DNA from: Marinomonas spartinae
GTDB lineage: Bacteria > Pseudomonadota > Gammaproteobacteria > Pseudomonadales > Marinomonadaceae
DNA: 64,000 bases
Assembly (NCBI RefSeq): GCF_016461715.1
Contig: NZ_JAEMUI010000010.1
Coordinates: 1 to 64,000 of the forward strand
Direction: 5' to 3'
The first letter of the stretch is position 1; each line of letters opens with the position of its first letter. The notes beneath the pieces are model-generated. The model did not search any database. It worked only from the letters and a program-made list of their open reading frames with translations, and was not told the DNA's origin. Both the position numbers and the translations under genes were made by a program. Below are positions 9,374-18,703 of this stretch, piece after piece.

Positions 9374-9961
9374 TTGAGCGCTACCAGAAACACCAGTGTC
9401 GATCAAAGAGCTCTAAACGATTGGCCTAACATGCAACTGAATCATCATCTGACACTTGCCCTGCACTACCGTTGGCAACCCTTAAGACAAATTAACAAAC
9501 AGCAAATTCCGGCGTCACTTTGGTTTTGGCTCACGACCAGTCAATCCATCACCGCAGAATTGAAAAAAAGAGGCCAACTCACCGTAGAGATCATTGAGGA
9601 TGGTTGGGGGAAGGCAACACCACGTGAAAAACGTCGACTCAACATGAAGCCACGCGATGCTGCGCGTGTTCGCACGGTATTATTAAAAGTTAATGGACGA
9701 ACCATTATATACGCTCGCTCCATTATACCAGCCAACGCCTTACGTGGTCATTGGCGACAGGTGAAACATTTGCACAATAAACCATTGGGCGGTTATTTGT
9801 TTAAGCATAGGGCCCTTAAACGCAGTCCTATTGAGGTGGCCGCCCTTCCCAAAGGCTTATTTACCAATCACCATACCAAAATCTGGGCAAGACGCTCTGT
9901 TTTCCAACAATTTGGCTCTGGTATCTTGGTCAGTGAAGCGTTTTTCGAGACAATGGCATAA
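9374..9961 (+). CDS. ubiC: Chorismate--pyruvate lyase UbiC
   Basis: UbiC removes pyruvate from chorismate to give 4-hydroxybenzoate, the first step of ubiquinone synthesis. The family core is visible: an Arg-rich strand followed by ARSIIP, HNKPLGGYLF, and a C-terminal SEAF with the conserved acidic residue. The start is uncertain. The longest form begins at a TTG (9374) 3 nt after GAGG and gives 195 residues, while the first ATG (9431) gives 176, closer to E. coli UbiC (165), but has no visible SD. It lies 48 bp before ubiA, as in enterobacteria and pseudomonads. Confidence 0.87.
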   Translation: MSATRNTSVDQRALNDWPNMQLNHHLTLALHYRWQPLRQINKQQIPASLWFWLTTSQSITAELKKRGQLTVEIIEDGWGKATPREKRRLNMKPRDAARVRTVLLKVNGRTIIYARSIIPANALRGHWRQVKHLHNKPLGGYLFKHRALKRSPIEVAALPKGLFTNHHTKIWARRSVFQQFGSGILVSEAFFETMA

Positions 9962-10009
9962 CATAAAGGCAGTTTCGCCTAATATTGACGACTTAATCAA
10001 TGGACTCTC

Positions 10010-10867
10010 ATGAACAAGCTTAAAGATTACGCCGATTTAACGCGTTTTAATCGCCCGATTGGCTCCCTACTCTTGCTGTGGCCAACCCTGTGGGCCCTTT
10101 GGTTAGCGGCCGATGGCTGGCCACAGTGGCACCTTATTGTCATTTTTGTTCTAGGGGTGTTTAGCATGCGTTCTGCTGGCTGTGTCATCAATGATTATGC
10201 CGACCGAAAAGTCGATGGTCACGTTGAGCGCACAAAGAATCGTCCTTTACCATCTGGCCGTGTGTCCGAAAAAGAAGCGCTGGGATTGTTCGCCTTTTTG
10301 GTCGCACTGAGCTTTTTGTTGGTGTTGTGTACCGATTTACGAACCATTTTGCTGTCTTTCGTCGGCTTAGGGCTAGCAGCACTGTACCCCTTTATGAAGC
10401 GCTACACCCATCTACCCCAGTTATTTCTTGGCTTGGCGTTCTCTTGGGCCATACCCATGGCATACAGCGCCCAAGGTGGAGATCTGCTAGACCCCAAGTT
10501 GTGGATGCTGTTTGTAGCAAATTGCTTCTGGACCATTGCCTATGACACCTACTATGCCATGACAGACCGACCCGACGACTTAAAGGTCGGCATTAAATCC
10601 ACCGCGATCCTTTTCGGCAAATACGATTTACTTGTTATTCTCTGTCTACAAGGTCTAACGTTATCCCTATTGGTCTGGATCGGGATACTGGCCCACCTTA
10701 ACTGGATCTACTTTGTGTCGCTTATCATCAGTTTGGGATTATTTGGGCTGCAATACCAAAAAGCCAAAGAACGTGACCGACAAGCCTGCTTCCATGCTTT
10801 CTTAGATAATAACCGAATTGGTTACTGTATCTTTATTGGCATCGCTGCTAGCTTACTATTTATGTAA
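10010..10867 (+). CDS. ubiA: 4-hydroxybenzoate octaprenyltransferase UbiA
   Basis: Integral membrane prenyltransferase of 285 residues that attaches the polyprenyl chain to 4-hydroxybenzoate. Both Mg-binding Asp-rich motifs are present: NDYADRKVDGHVERTKNRPL (about 61-80) and YDTYYAMTDRPDDLKVGIKS (about 178-197). About eight or nine hydrophobic segments surround them. It uses the product of the preceding ubiC. The phoB promoter begins just after its stop. Confidence 0.96.
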   Translation: MNKLKDYADLTRFNRPIGSLLLLWPTLWALWLAADGWPQWHLIVIFVLGVFSMRSAGCVINDYADRKVDGHVERTKNRPLPSGRVSEKEALGLFAFLVALSFLLVLCTDLRTILLSFVGLGLAALYPFMKRYTHLPQLFLGLAFSWAIPMAYSAQGGDLLDPKLWMLFVANCFWTIAYDTYYAMTDRPDDLKVGIKSTAILFGKYDLLVILCLQGLTLSLLVWIGILAHLNWIYFVSLIISLGLFGLQYQKAKERDRQACFHAFLDNNRIGYCIFIGIAASLLFM

Positions 10868-10887
10868 TATATGGCGAATATGTGACA

Positions 10888-10921
10888 TTTTCATATAACT
10901 GTCATACTAAGACGTTTTAAT
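10888..10921 (+). promoter_or_regulatory. Pho box and -10 element of phoB
   Basis: TTTTCAT-ATAA-CTGTCAT (10888-10905) is two PhoB half-sites with the usual 11-bp period (first half 5/7). A 10-bp spacer leads to TTTAAT (10916-10921), a good -10. The geometry is that of a PhoB-activated promoter and implies autoregulation of phoBR. Confidence 0.75.
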
Positions 10922-10951
10922 TAAACCGTTCCTGAGATGAGGGTAGATCCT

Positions 10952-11644
10952 GTGACCGGTAAAAAAGTATTAATCATTGATGATGAGTCTTCCATTCGCG
11001 AAATGATCGCCGTCGCCTTAGAAATGGCGGGATACGAATATATGGAAGCAGAAAATAGCCAACAAGCCCACGAAATCATTGTCGACCATCGACCTGATTT
11101 GATTCTCTGCGACTGGATGATGCCAGGGAGTAGCGGCATAGAACTGACTCGTCGCCTAAAAAAAGACAGTGCAACAGCGGAAATCCCCGTCATTATGTTG
11201 ACGGCAAAAAGCGAGGAAGACAACAAAATTCAAGGGCTGGAAGTCGGTGCTGACGATTACATTACCAAGCCCTTCTCGCCACGAGAATTAGTCGCCAGAC
11301 TGAAAGCGGTGCTACGTCGAGCCACGCCTCAAGGGGTGGATGAGCCAATTGAAATCGAAGGGTTAACCCTTGATCCTATTAGCCAACGCGTTACCATTGA
11401 CAATAAGCCGCTAGATATGGGGCCGACGGAGTACCGTCTGCTAAAATTTCTCATGACTCACCAAGAAAGAGCCTATTCACGGGCACAATTATTGGATCAG
11501 GTATGGGGCGGTAATGTTTATGTGGAAGAACGTACCGTTGATGTGCATATTCGCCGTTTACGAAAAGCCATTGGTAGCAGTCACGACTTTTTGATTCAAA
11601 CCGTTCGAGGGACTGGCTACCGATTCTCTCCCAAAAGGACTTAG
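10952..11644 (+). CDS. phoB: Phosphate regulon response regulator PhoB
   Basis: OmpR-type response regulator with a REC domain (acidic pair DDE near the N-terminus, phospho-acceptor Asp in LILCDWMMPG, Lys in ITKPFSPREL) and a C-terminal winged helix (YRLLKFLMTH, VDVHIRRLRKAI). It activates phosphate-starvation genes. I place the start at GTG 10952 because GAGGG lies 8 nt upstream and the protein then begins (M)TGKKVLIIDDE as in known PhoB. The ATG at 10937 would add five residues and lacks an SD. It is co-transcribed with phoR 9 bp downstream, under a Pho box. Confidence 0.95.
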   Translation: MTGKKVLIIDDESSIREMIAVALEMAGYEYMEAENSQQAHEIIVDHRPDLILCDWMMPGSSGIELTRRLKKDSATAEIPVIMLTAKSEEDNKIQGLEVGADDYITKPFSPRELVARLKAVLRRATPQGVDEPIEIEGLTLDPISQRVTIDNKPLDMGPTEYRLLKFLMTHQERAYSRAQLLDQVWGGNVYVEERTVDVHIRRLRKAIGSSHDFLIQTVRGTGYRFSPKRT

Positions 11645-11653
11645 TCATATAAT

Positions 11654-13015
11654 ATGAAAGCAGTTTGGCGAAGAGCAATAATTCGCTGGTCTTTAGGGCT
11701 TTTGGCCTGCATCGTCATCGGTTTTATCATAAACCACTTACAAGCCGTCGTACTTTTGTTTTTATTGGGAACATTGTATTGGCAGCTGTATCAACTTTAC
11801 CAATTTCATTATTGGCTACGTCACTCTGGGCGAGGCGCCCCTCCTGAATCGGATGGCATCTGGGGAGATATCTTCGATGTTGTCTACCGTTTGCAGAAAA
11901 AACAGCGTAAATCGAAGCGCCGTATGCGCCAAGCTCTGAATCGTATCGAGAATTCTACCGCCGCCCTAAAAGAAGGCGTCATTATGGCCGATAACCAAGG
12001 CAACTTAGAGTGGTGGAATAACTCGGCAGGACACTTTTTAGGCCTAATGCGCCCAGTTGATCGAGGGCAGCCCATTACCAATATTGTTCGCAACCCAGAA
12101 TTTTTTCGTTACTTTACCCAAAAACGTTTTGGAGAACCCCTGGTGATTAAGTCACCGGCCAAAGAGGGCGTTTATTTAGAAGTCCAAACCACCTTGTACG
12201 ATAAAAATGATCATTTGATTTTTATCCGCGATGTCACAAGACTGCACCTGCTTGAAGAAATGCGCAAAGACTTTGTCGCCAATGCCTCCCATGAGCTAAA
12301 AACCCCTTTAACGGTCATTAAAGGTTATTTAGAAACGTTAGAAATGTTCCAAGATTCCCTGCCCGCCAGCATGCAAAAAGGCATCGCAAATATGTCTGAG
12401 CAGTCGGAGCGCATGGAACATTTAATCGAAGATTTGTTGCTATTATCGCGTTTAGAAAGCAACGATAAACGAGAAGAAGAACATTGGCATGAGGTGTCTT
12501 CTTGGACGGAAGCCATTAAGAAAATTGCGTCACCTCTACTTACTGAAAAACATTCTTTAGACATTGATATTCCAGAAAAAGCACGTCTGTACGGCGCCTA
12601 CAACGAACTCTACAGTGCGTTTTCTAATTTGGTGGTAAACGCCATCAAGTATTCACCAGATGGCGGTGAAATCAAAGTGAAATGGGAGTCTAATGAATTC
12701 AGTGGCGTGTTTTCAGTTGCCGACCACGGCTTAGGCATAGACCCAAGATACATTCCGCGCTTAACGGAGCGATTTTTCCGAGTCGATAAGGGTCGTAGTA
12801 CCAAAACGGGCGGCACGGGATTAGGCTTAGCCATCGTCAAACATGTGCTCATGCACCATGATGCTAAGTTACAGATTCTTAGCGAACTCAACCGTGGCAG
12901 TCGCTTCTCTTGTCATTTCCCTGCCAACCGAGTACGGACGGATGATATTCCAGCGTTTTCTGCAATAGAAAAAAATGTTGAGGATGACAAAGAGCCTATT
13001 GCAAAAGACCAATAA
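11654..13015 (+). CDS. phoR: Phosphate regulon sensor histidine kinase PhoR
   Basis: The 453-residue kinase has N-terminal transmembrane helices (about 8-45), a charged linker, a PAS domain (about 95-200), HisKA with the acceptor His in ANASHELKTPL (about 212), and a HATPase domain (NLVVNAIKYSP, VADHGLGI, GGTGLGLAIVKH). There is no large periplasmic sensor domain, as is normal for PhoR, which reads phosphate status through PstSCAB/PhoU. It forms an operon with phoB. The last 25 or so residues are charged and variable. Confidence 0.95.
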   Translation: MKAVWRRAIIRWSLGLLACIVIGFIINHLQAVVLLFLLGTLYWQLYQLYQFHYWLRHSGRGAPPESDGIWGDIFDVVYRLQKKQRKSKRRMRQALNRIENSTAALKEGVIMADNQGNLEWWNNSAGHFLGLMRPVDRGQPITNIVRNPEFFRYFTQKRFGEPLVIKSPAKEGVYLEVQTTLYDKNDHLIFIRDVTRLHLLEEMRKDFVANASHELKTPLTVIKGYLETLEMFQDSLPASMQKGIANMSEQSERMEHLIEDLLLLSRLESNDKREEEHWHEVSSWTEAIKKIASPLLTEKHSLDIDIPEKARLYGAYNELYSAFSNLVVNAIKYSPDGGEIKVKWESNEFSGVFSVADHGLGIDPRYIPRLTERFFRVDKGRSTKTGGTGLGLAIVKHVLMHHDAKLQILSELNRGSRFSCHFPANRVRTDDIPAFSAIEKNVEDDKEPIAKDQ

Positions 13016-13152
13016 ACCCCACCCTAACCCTCCCCTTCAATAAGGGGAGGGAACAAGACATTCCTCAGCCCAACCCCTTCCCCTTACAACGGAGCTGGGA
13101 GGGAACTGTTTTGCTCCTCCCCCTTGCCAAGGGGGAGGCTGGGAGGGGGTTA
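13016..13152 (+). repeat. GC-rich REP-like hairpin repeat
   Basis: This non-coding block is unlike its neighbours in base composition. It holds at least two strong hairpins: CCTCCCCTT-CAAT-AAGGGGAGG near 13034-13056, and CCTCCCCCTT-GCC-AAGGGGGAGG near 13113-13136. They are linked by C-rich and G-rich tracts that can pair with each other. It lies between the convergent phoR and the response-regulator gene. It resembles dispersed extragenic hairpin repeats and may stabilise or terminate both transcripts. Confidence 0.7.
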
Positions 13153-13162
13153 TAAGGGTTCA

Positions 13163-14005
13163 CTATAAGCTATCAAATAGCTTACTGATAAAGACTTCTT
13201 TTTCAGCATCTTGATCAATCAACCCTAAACCAACGGTTAAAAAAGTTGAATCATGTTTCTTCTCAGTGGTAGCGACGGATTGAACATAATAATTTAGGCG
13301 ATTGACTTTACCCTCAAACTCTAAATCCAAAACCGATTGCCCCAGTACTTGAGGAATCACATCATCGCTTTTTATCAGCATGGTGGCGTCTTGCTTACTA
13401 AATTGAATCACCATGCAGCGAAACTGTTTGCCTTCGAAACGCACCATAGTGGGAATTTTCACATCTTTCACTGTGGGGACAGGGGCATCAGGGTTGATAA
13501 ATTTCGTCGCCTCGACTTTACGAGATGATTTTCCCCCCATTAAAACATCCAATGATGCCGATGCGACACCACCAGCAGGCGAAGCACTTCTAGGTTTTTG
13601 CGAGGTCAGCTTGCTTTGCATATTATGCTTTTTGGCGGCGCTCATCACCTTATTCACCAGCTGTTCACTGGAAAACGGTTTCCCCAAATAATCGGTCACA
13701 CCGGATTTGACCGCCTCCACCACATGGTCTTTATCGCCACGGCTGGTAATCATCACAAAAGGAATATTTTCTTTTTTGTATTCAGGCTGCTCACGGCACC
13801 ACTGCAAAAGCTCTACCCCAGTCATTTCGGGCATTTCCCAATCACACAGCACCATATCGAACTGACTTTTCGATAGCAATTGTTGGGCCTTGCGGCCATT
13901 AACGGCTTCCTCCAATATGGCGGCTGGAAACTCCTTACGCAATGTGCGACGAATTAAATCGCGCGTAAAAGACGCATCATCCACCACCAGTATTTTTATC
14001 GACAT
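13163..14005 (-). CDS. CheY-like response regulator with C-terminal PilZ-like domain
   Basis: The 280-residue protein has an N-terminal receiver (VVDDASFTRDLIRR, phospho-acceptor in MVLCDWEMPEM, ITSRGD, LGKPFSSEQL; about 1-125). A linker rich in Ser/Ala/Gly follows, then a C-terminal beta-rich domain of about 100 residues that resembles PilZ. The usual RxxxR c-di-GMP motif is not obvious. An equivalent REC protein lies near phoBR in pseudomonads (PA5364-like), so the linkage is conserved, but its output is unknown. The cysZ gene lies 25 bp upstream on the same strand. Confidence 0.8.
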   Translation of the reverse strand: MSIKILVVDDASFTRDLIRRTLRKEFPAAILEEAVNGRKAQQLLSKSQFDMVLCDWEMPEMTGVELLQWCREQPEYKKENIPFVMITSRGDKDHVVEAVKSGVTDYLGKPFSSEQLVNKVMSAAKKHNMQSKLTSQKPRSASPAGGVASASLDVLMGGKSSRKVEATKFINPDAPVPTVKDVKIPTMVRFEGKQFRCMVIQFSKQDATMLIKSDDVIPQVLGQSVLDLEFEGKVNRLNYYVQSVATTEKKHDSTFLTVGLGLIDQDAEKEVFISKLFDSL

Positions 14006-14030
14006 TCACAAGCCTCTTTCTAGAGCAATC

Positions 14031-14786
14031 TTACAAGGAAGTGCCATTACCATGCACAGGTTGGAAAACCGAGACCCACAGAAGCGTGGCAGCCAACACA
14101 GCAATCGGCATGATCACTAAATTTACAAAAGGAATCGTCAAACAGACCATGACAATACCGCCAAAGGTCCAACACAATAGCGGCTTAGTACGCAACGCCA
14201 TACGCATGTCATAAAAGGCGACTTTGTTATTGTCAAATGCGTAATCCATGTATTGAAGTGACAACATCCATGCTGAAAATAATAGCAGCAAAACCGGAGC
14301 AACGACATTCACCAAGGGGATAAAAGACAACACTATTAACAAAATGAAACGTGGTAAGAAATAGAATAATTTCTGACATTCACGCTGCACACTGCGAGCA
14401 ATAATAGCAATCACCACTTTCGTGGTCATTTTTTCATCGAACACTTTACCCGTTTGCTTCTCTTCTACCTTCTCCGCCAAGATGGCCATAAAAGGCGACG
14501 CCAAAATGTTCACCCCAATAGAAAAACTATAAAACAGCAACACAGCAATAATGGCGGCAAAGATGATATAAAACAGCCAATGCATAAAGGCGAGCCAATG
14601 GGGCAAATAGCCCATCGCCATATTAATCAAATCATCAAAGTAATGCAGAGCCACCATGTACAATAACGCCATGAGGATCACATTCGCCACTAAAGGCGCT
14701 AAGATAAAAATCCGCAACCCAGGGGAAACAATCAAAGGTAAGGCTTTCAGAAACGCACCGGCGGCTTTAAAAGGCTGTGTAATCAC
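14031..14786 (-). CDS. cysZ: Sulfate transporter CysZ-like (EI24 family) membrane protein
   Basis: The 251-residue integral membrane protein has the EI24/CysZ pattern: an amphipathic start (FKAAGAFLKALPLIVSPGLR), two helices, a cytoplasmic stretch with LASPFMAILAEKVE, and later helices. CysZ mediates sulfate uptake for cysteine synthesis in E. coli. No cys genes are adjacent, though sulfur-transfer genes occur later in the window. The family is clear and the transported substrate is inferred. Confidence 0.83.
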   Translation of the reverse strand: MITQPFKAAGAFLKALPLIVSPGLRIFILAPLVANVILMALLYMVALHYFDDLINMAMGYLPHWLAFMHWLFYIIFAAIIAVLLFYSFSIGVNILASPFMAILAEKVEEKQTGKVFDEKMTTKVVIAIIARSVQRECQKLFYFLPRFILLIVLSFIPLVNVVAPVLLLLFSAWMLSLQYMDYAFDNNKVAFYDMRMALRTKPLLCWTFGGIVMVCLTIPFVNLVIMPIAVLAATLLWVSVFQPVHGNGTSL

Positions 14787-15109
14787 TCTTATTTATTCCT
14801 AATCGATCATAATAGCCAAGAGCATAGCATGAGCGGATTATTGGCTCCATGTCATCCGCTTTTCCTTAGTCAGGATCCTCGTAAAACAACTTAAAAAATC
14901 ATGATTCTCCTTGTCACTTTCACAAAAATGAAGCAAGCCTAACAACCTTTACCTTTATTAGACGCATAACCTGATACGGAATTTCGATTGTGACCTTTTG
15001 TAAATTGATTAACTATGAAGGCTGAGCTTAGTTTCGCTCGTCTCATGACTTTATCGTCAACAAGAATAAAAGACCTCACAAAAGCTAACTAATTAAGGTA
15101 ACGATTATT
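14787..15109. other. Intergenic region between cysZ and oppA
   Basis: Non-coding, AT-rich divergent promoter region of about 320 bp. I see no ORF, strong hairpin or clear sigma-54 or Pho box. It ends with AAGG, the probable SD of oppA. Confidence 0.5.
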
Positions 15110-16732
15110 ATGAAGAAGACAAAAACGTTAATCGCCAGCGCCATTCTTGCGGCATCTTTTGGAGCCATGCAAGTATACGCAGCCAATGTGCCTGCGGGTG
15201 TTCAACTGGCGAAAAATCAAGTTCTAGTCAAAGGGGGCGAAGGCGAACCTCAAACCATTGATCCACAGAAAGTCTCTGGTACACCGGGATCGCTACGTGA
15301 CCGTGACCTGTTTGAAGGCTTATACAGTGAAGGTAAAGATGGCGTGTTAGTGCCTGGTGTCGCCGAAAGCTACACAGTTAACAAAGATCACACCGTTTAC
15401 ACCTTCAAATTACGCCATGATGCGAAATGGTCAGACGGCAGCCCTGTTACCGCAGAAGATTTTGTCTTCGGATTTCAGCGTCTTGTCGATCCAAAAACCG
15501 CCTCAACCTATTCTTACTATGCCGCATTAGCAGGTATTAAAAACGCACAAAACATCATTGACGGTAAAGATAAAGTATCTTCTTTAGGGGTAAAAGCACT
15601 GGATGCCCACACCTTCCAAGTCACCTTGGACCATTCCGTACCGTATTTTGTCAAAATGACCGTAAACTCCTCTCTTTTCCCTGCGCCTAAAAAAGTGGTT
15701 GAGAAATGGGGAGACGCTTGGACCAAACCAGAGCATATCGTAAGCAATGGTGCCTATAAACTGGAAAGTTGGGTCGTCAACCAACAAATGGTCTTTGTTC
15801 GTAACCACGACTACTGGAACGACAAAAAAACCGTTATCAATAAAGTGGTTGTGTTACCTATTGTCGATGCTGCTGTGGAATACAGCCGTTACATGGCAGG
15901 CGATTTGGACATGACATCTAATAGTGGCATTCCAACTAACCGTTACCATGAGTTGTTAAAAACCGTTCCTAACCAGGTAAAAGTTTCTCCTGCTTTGGCG
16001 GTTTACTATTACGACTTCAATAATCAAAAGCCACCTTTTAACGACGTGCGTGTTCGTAAAGCCTTGTCTTACGCTATTGACCGTAACATCATCACCAAAT
16101 ATGTAACAGGTACTGGTGAAATCCCTGCTTATTCTTTTACACCACCAGATGTGTCAGGCTTTAAAGCCAAAGAGCCTCAATACGAGAAATGGACCCAAGC
16201 AGAACGTAATAAAAAAGCCCAAGAGCTATTAAAAGCAGCAGGCTTCGATAAGAGCCATCCGCTGAATTTCACCTTGCTTTACAACACCAATGAAAACCAC
16301 AAGAAAATTGCCATCGCAATTTCCGCCATGTGGAAAAAAACCTTGGGCGTCAACGTGACCCTAGATAACCAAGAGTGGAAAACCTTCCTTAACACTCGTC
16401 AGCTAGGTAACTACCAAGTAGCCCGTGACGGCTGGTTTGGTGACTATAACGAAGCGTCGACTTTCTTGAGTTTGTTGGACTCTACTTCTAGTCAAAACAA
16501 TGCTCAATATAAAAACCCAGCGTACGATAAGCTGATGGATGAAGCGGCGAAAGCGAACAACCCAGCGCCTTATTATCAAAAAGCGGAAGACCTAGCAATT
16601 GATCAAGACATGGCGGTAGCGCCTATCTATCAATACGTCACTAAGCGCTTGATCAAGCCTTATGTGGGTGGCTACATGCCAAATCTTGAAGACAATATCT
16701 ATACTCGTGATATGTACATCATCAAGCATTAA
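15110..16732 (+). CDS. oppA: Oligopeptide ABC transporter, periplasmic binding protein OppA
   Basis: The 540-residue protein has a signal peptide (residues 1-25, ending VYA) and is an SBP family 5 peptide-binding protein: EGEPQTIDPQKVSG, LRHDAKWSDGSPVTAEDFVF, RVRKALSYAIDRN, and a C-terminal APIYQYVTKRLIKP. It captures oligopeptides in the periplasm for OppBCDF. It is the first gene of oppABCDF. A stable GTGA-capped hairpin after it probably raises its level over the rest of the operon. Confidence 0.95.
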   Translation: MKKTKTLIASAILAASFGAMQVYAANVPAGVQLAKNQVLVKGGEGEPQTIDPQKVSGTPGSLRDRDLFEGLYSEGKDGVLVPGVAESYTVNKDHTVYTFKLRHDAKWSDGSPVTAEDFVFGFQRLVDPKTASTYSYYAALAGIKNAQNIIDGKDKVSSLGVKALDAHTFQVTLDHSVPYFVKMTVNSSLFPAPKKVVEKWGDAWTKPEHIVSNGAYKLESWVVNQQMVFVRNHDYWNDKKTVINKVVVLPIVDAAVEYSRYMAGDLDMTSNSGIPTNRYHELLKTVPNQVKVSPALAVYYYDFNNQKPPFNDVRVRKALSYAIDRNIITKYVTGTGEIPAYSFTPPDVSGFKAKEPQYEKWTQAERNKKAQELLKAAGFDKSHPLNFTLLYNTNENHKKIAIAISAMWKKTLGVNVTLDNQEWKTFLNTRQLGNYQVARDGWFGDYNEASTFLSLLDSTSSQNNAQYKNPAYDKLMDEAAKANNPAPYYQKAEDLAIDQDMAVAPIYQYVTKRLIKPYVGGYMPNLEDNIYTRDMYIIKH

Positions 16733-16747
16733 GATTGTCTCTTACTT

Positions 16748-16773
16748 ACCCCAGCGCAGTGATGCGCTGGGGT
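16748..16773 (+). terminator. Intra-operon hairpin between oppA and oppB
   Basis: An 11-bp perfect stem (ACCCCAGCGCA / TGCGCTGGGGT) with a GTGA tetraloop, followed by TTATTT. It is placed like the hairpin after aapJ and is likely a partial terminator/mRNA stabiliser for the binding-protein message. Confidence 0.75.
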
Positions 16774-16835
16774 TTATTTCCACTGATGGTTCCCTTGTAT
16801 TAGCCGCCTAGCGGCGACCTAATCAGGTATTTTTT

Positions 16836-17756
16836 ATGTTCAGATTTATTGTTAAGCGCTTGCTTGAAGCCATTCCAACACTGTGGGCGTTGGTAACACT
16901 GTCTTTCTTTTTAATGCGTTTCTCCCCAGGTAGTCCATTTACCTCAGAGCGAGGTATACCAGCGGCGGTATTGGCAAATCTACAAGCCAAGTATCATATG
17001 AATGAGCCGTTAATGAATCAATATTTCCATTATCTATGGGATTTATTGCACGGTAATCTGGGTTACTCATTCCGCTTTAGTGACTATACGATTAACCAGT
17101 TGATAGCACAGAGCTTCCCCATTTCGGCCGAAATCGGTTTTTGGTCTTTTCTGGTTGCGGTCTCCCTTGGCGTGATATGTGGTGTCTTTGCCGCGCTACG
17201 CCAGAACTCTCTTCTCGATTATGGCGTGATGACCTTTGCCAATATCGGAATGGTATTGCCTAACTTTGTGATTGCGCCCTTGTGTATTCTGTTTTTCTCC
17301 ATTAAACACCATTGGTTACCAGCAGGCGGCTGGAATGGTGGCGCTTGGCAATACTTGATCATGCCTGTCATCGCCATGTCCACCAGCTATATTGCGCAGA
17401 TAGCCCGTATTACCCGTGGCAGCATGATCGAGACCATGCACTCTCACTTTATTCGTACCGCTCGCGCTAAAGGCTTACCGAAAGCACGTATTGTTATCCA
17501 ACATGCTCTGCGTCCTGCCATGTTGCCAGTGGTTTCTTATCTTGGGCCCGCGTTTGTCGGTATCGTCACAGGCTCGGTGGTGGTTGATCAATTCTTCGGT
17601 ACTGGCGGTATCGGCCAAAACTTTGTCAATGGTGCGCTTAACCGCGATTACTCTTTAGTCATGGGCGTGACGATTTTGATCGGTACCTTGACCATTTTGT
17701 TTAACGCCATTGTCGACATTCTGTATGTCTTCATTGACCCTAAAATTCGTTATTAG
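16836..17756 (+). CDS. oppB: Oligopeptide ABC transporter permease OppB
   Basis: The 306-residue permease has the DppB/OppB hallmark start (FIVKRLLEAIPTLWALVTLS), six predicted helices, and the EAA loop (HFIRTARAKGLPKARIVIQH, about 206-225) followed by ALRPAMLPVVSYLG. It forms the translocation pore with OppC. It lies 11 bp before oppC. Confidence 0.95.
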   Translation: MFRFIVKRLLEAIPTLWALVTLSFFLMRFSPGSPFTSERGIPAAVLANLQAKYHMNEPLMNQYFHYLWDLLHGNLGYSFRFSDYTINQLIAQSFPISAEIGFWSFLVAVSLGVICGVFAALRQNSLLDYGVMTFANIGMVLPNFVIAPLCILFFSIKHHWLPAGGWNGGAWQYLIMPVIAMSTSYIAQIARITRGSMIETMHSHFIRTARAKGLPKARIVIQHALRPAMLPVVSYLGPAFVGIVTGSVVVDQFFGTGGIGQNFVNGALNRDYSLVMGVTILIGTLTILFNAIVDILYVFIDPKIRY

Positions 17757-17767
17757 AGCATTTCATT

Positions 17768-18694
17768 ATGATAACCAATAAAGATAAAGTTGCGGCAGTC
17801 GAAAAATTTGCCGAACAAGTTGTCGAAGTGGAAGGTCGCAGCTTGTGGCAGGATGCTCGCCGTCGCTTCTTCACTAATAAAGCCGCAGTAATCAGTCTAA
17901 TAATATTGATAATTATTGCTGCCTTATCCATTTTTGGTCCCCTATTAAGCCGCTGGAACTATGCTGACATCGACTGGAGTGCGTTGTCTGATATCTCTAC
18001 TCTGGGACGACCCAGTATTGCCAATGGCCATTATTTTGGGACCGACCCCTTAGGGCGCGATATTTTTGTGCGCACCATGCAAGGGGGTCAGATCTCTTTG
18101 ATGGTCGGGATTTTAGGCAGTTTTGTTGCGGTGATTATCGGCACCCTTTATGGCGCCACATCAGGCTACTTAGGTGGCAAAGTGGACAGCGTAATGATGC
18201 GTTTCCTAGAGATTCTAAACTCGTTCCCTTTTATGTTTTTCGTGATCATCTTGATGACGGTATTCGGTCGTAATATTCTGCTGATTTTCGTGGCGATCGG
18301 AGCCGTGTCTTGGCTGGATATGGCACGTATTGTCCGTGGTCAAACCCTGAGTTTGAAAAACAAAGAATACATCGAAGCCGCCTACGCTTGTGGGGTGTCA
18401 ACGCCGAAAATCATTATCCGTCACATCGTGCCAAACGTACTGGGTGTGGTTATCGTTTATGCGACCTTGCTGGTCCCCAACATGATTCTGCTGGAATCTT
18501 TTATTAGTTTCTTAGGCCTTGGGGTACAAGAGCCTATGACCAGTTGGGGGGCGTTGATTTCTGAAGGGGCGCCAAACATGGACGTCGCTGTCTGGCAATT
18601 AGCCTGGCCCTTGGGCTTCTTGGTGGTCACACTGTTTTGTTTTAACTTCCTAGGCGACGGTTTACGCGACGCTCTAGATCCAAAAGACCGCTAG
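17768..18694 (+). CDS. oppC: Oligopeptide ABC transporter permease OppC
   Basis: The 308-residue permease has a cytoplasmic N-terminal stretch (SLWQDARRRFFTNKAAVISL), the FGTDPLGRDIFVRTMQGGQI motif of OppC/DppC, six helices and the EAA loop EYIEAAYACGVSTPKIIIRH. It partners OppB. It is followed after 9 bp by oppD, whose GGAGG SD overlaps the intergenic gap. Confidence 0.95.
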   Translation: MITNKDKVAAVEKFAEQVVEVEGRSLWQDARRRFFTNKAAVISLIILIIIAALSIFGPLLSRWNYADIDWSALSDISTLGRPSIANGHYFGTDPLGRDIFVRTMQGGQISLMVGILGSFVAVIIGTLYGATSGYLGGKVDSVMMRFLEILNSFPFMFFVIILMTVFGRNILLIFVAIGAVSWLDMARIVRGQTLSLKNKEYIEAAYACGVSTPKIIIRHIVPNVLGVVIVYATLLVPNMILLESFISFLGLGVQEPMTSWGALISEGAPNMDVAVWQLAWPLGFLVVTLFCFNFLGDGLRDALDPKDR

Positions 18695-18703
18695 GAGGAT
18701 CGT

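Noticed and set aside
10937..10951. ATG 10937 as the phoB start
   Set aside because: No SD before it, while GTG 10952 has GAGGG at 8 nt and gives the normal PhoB N-terminus.
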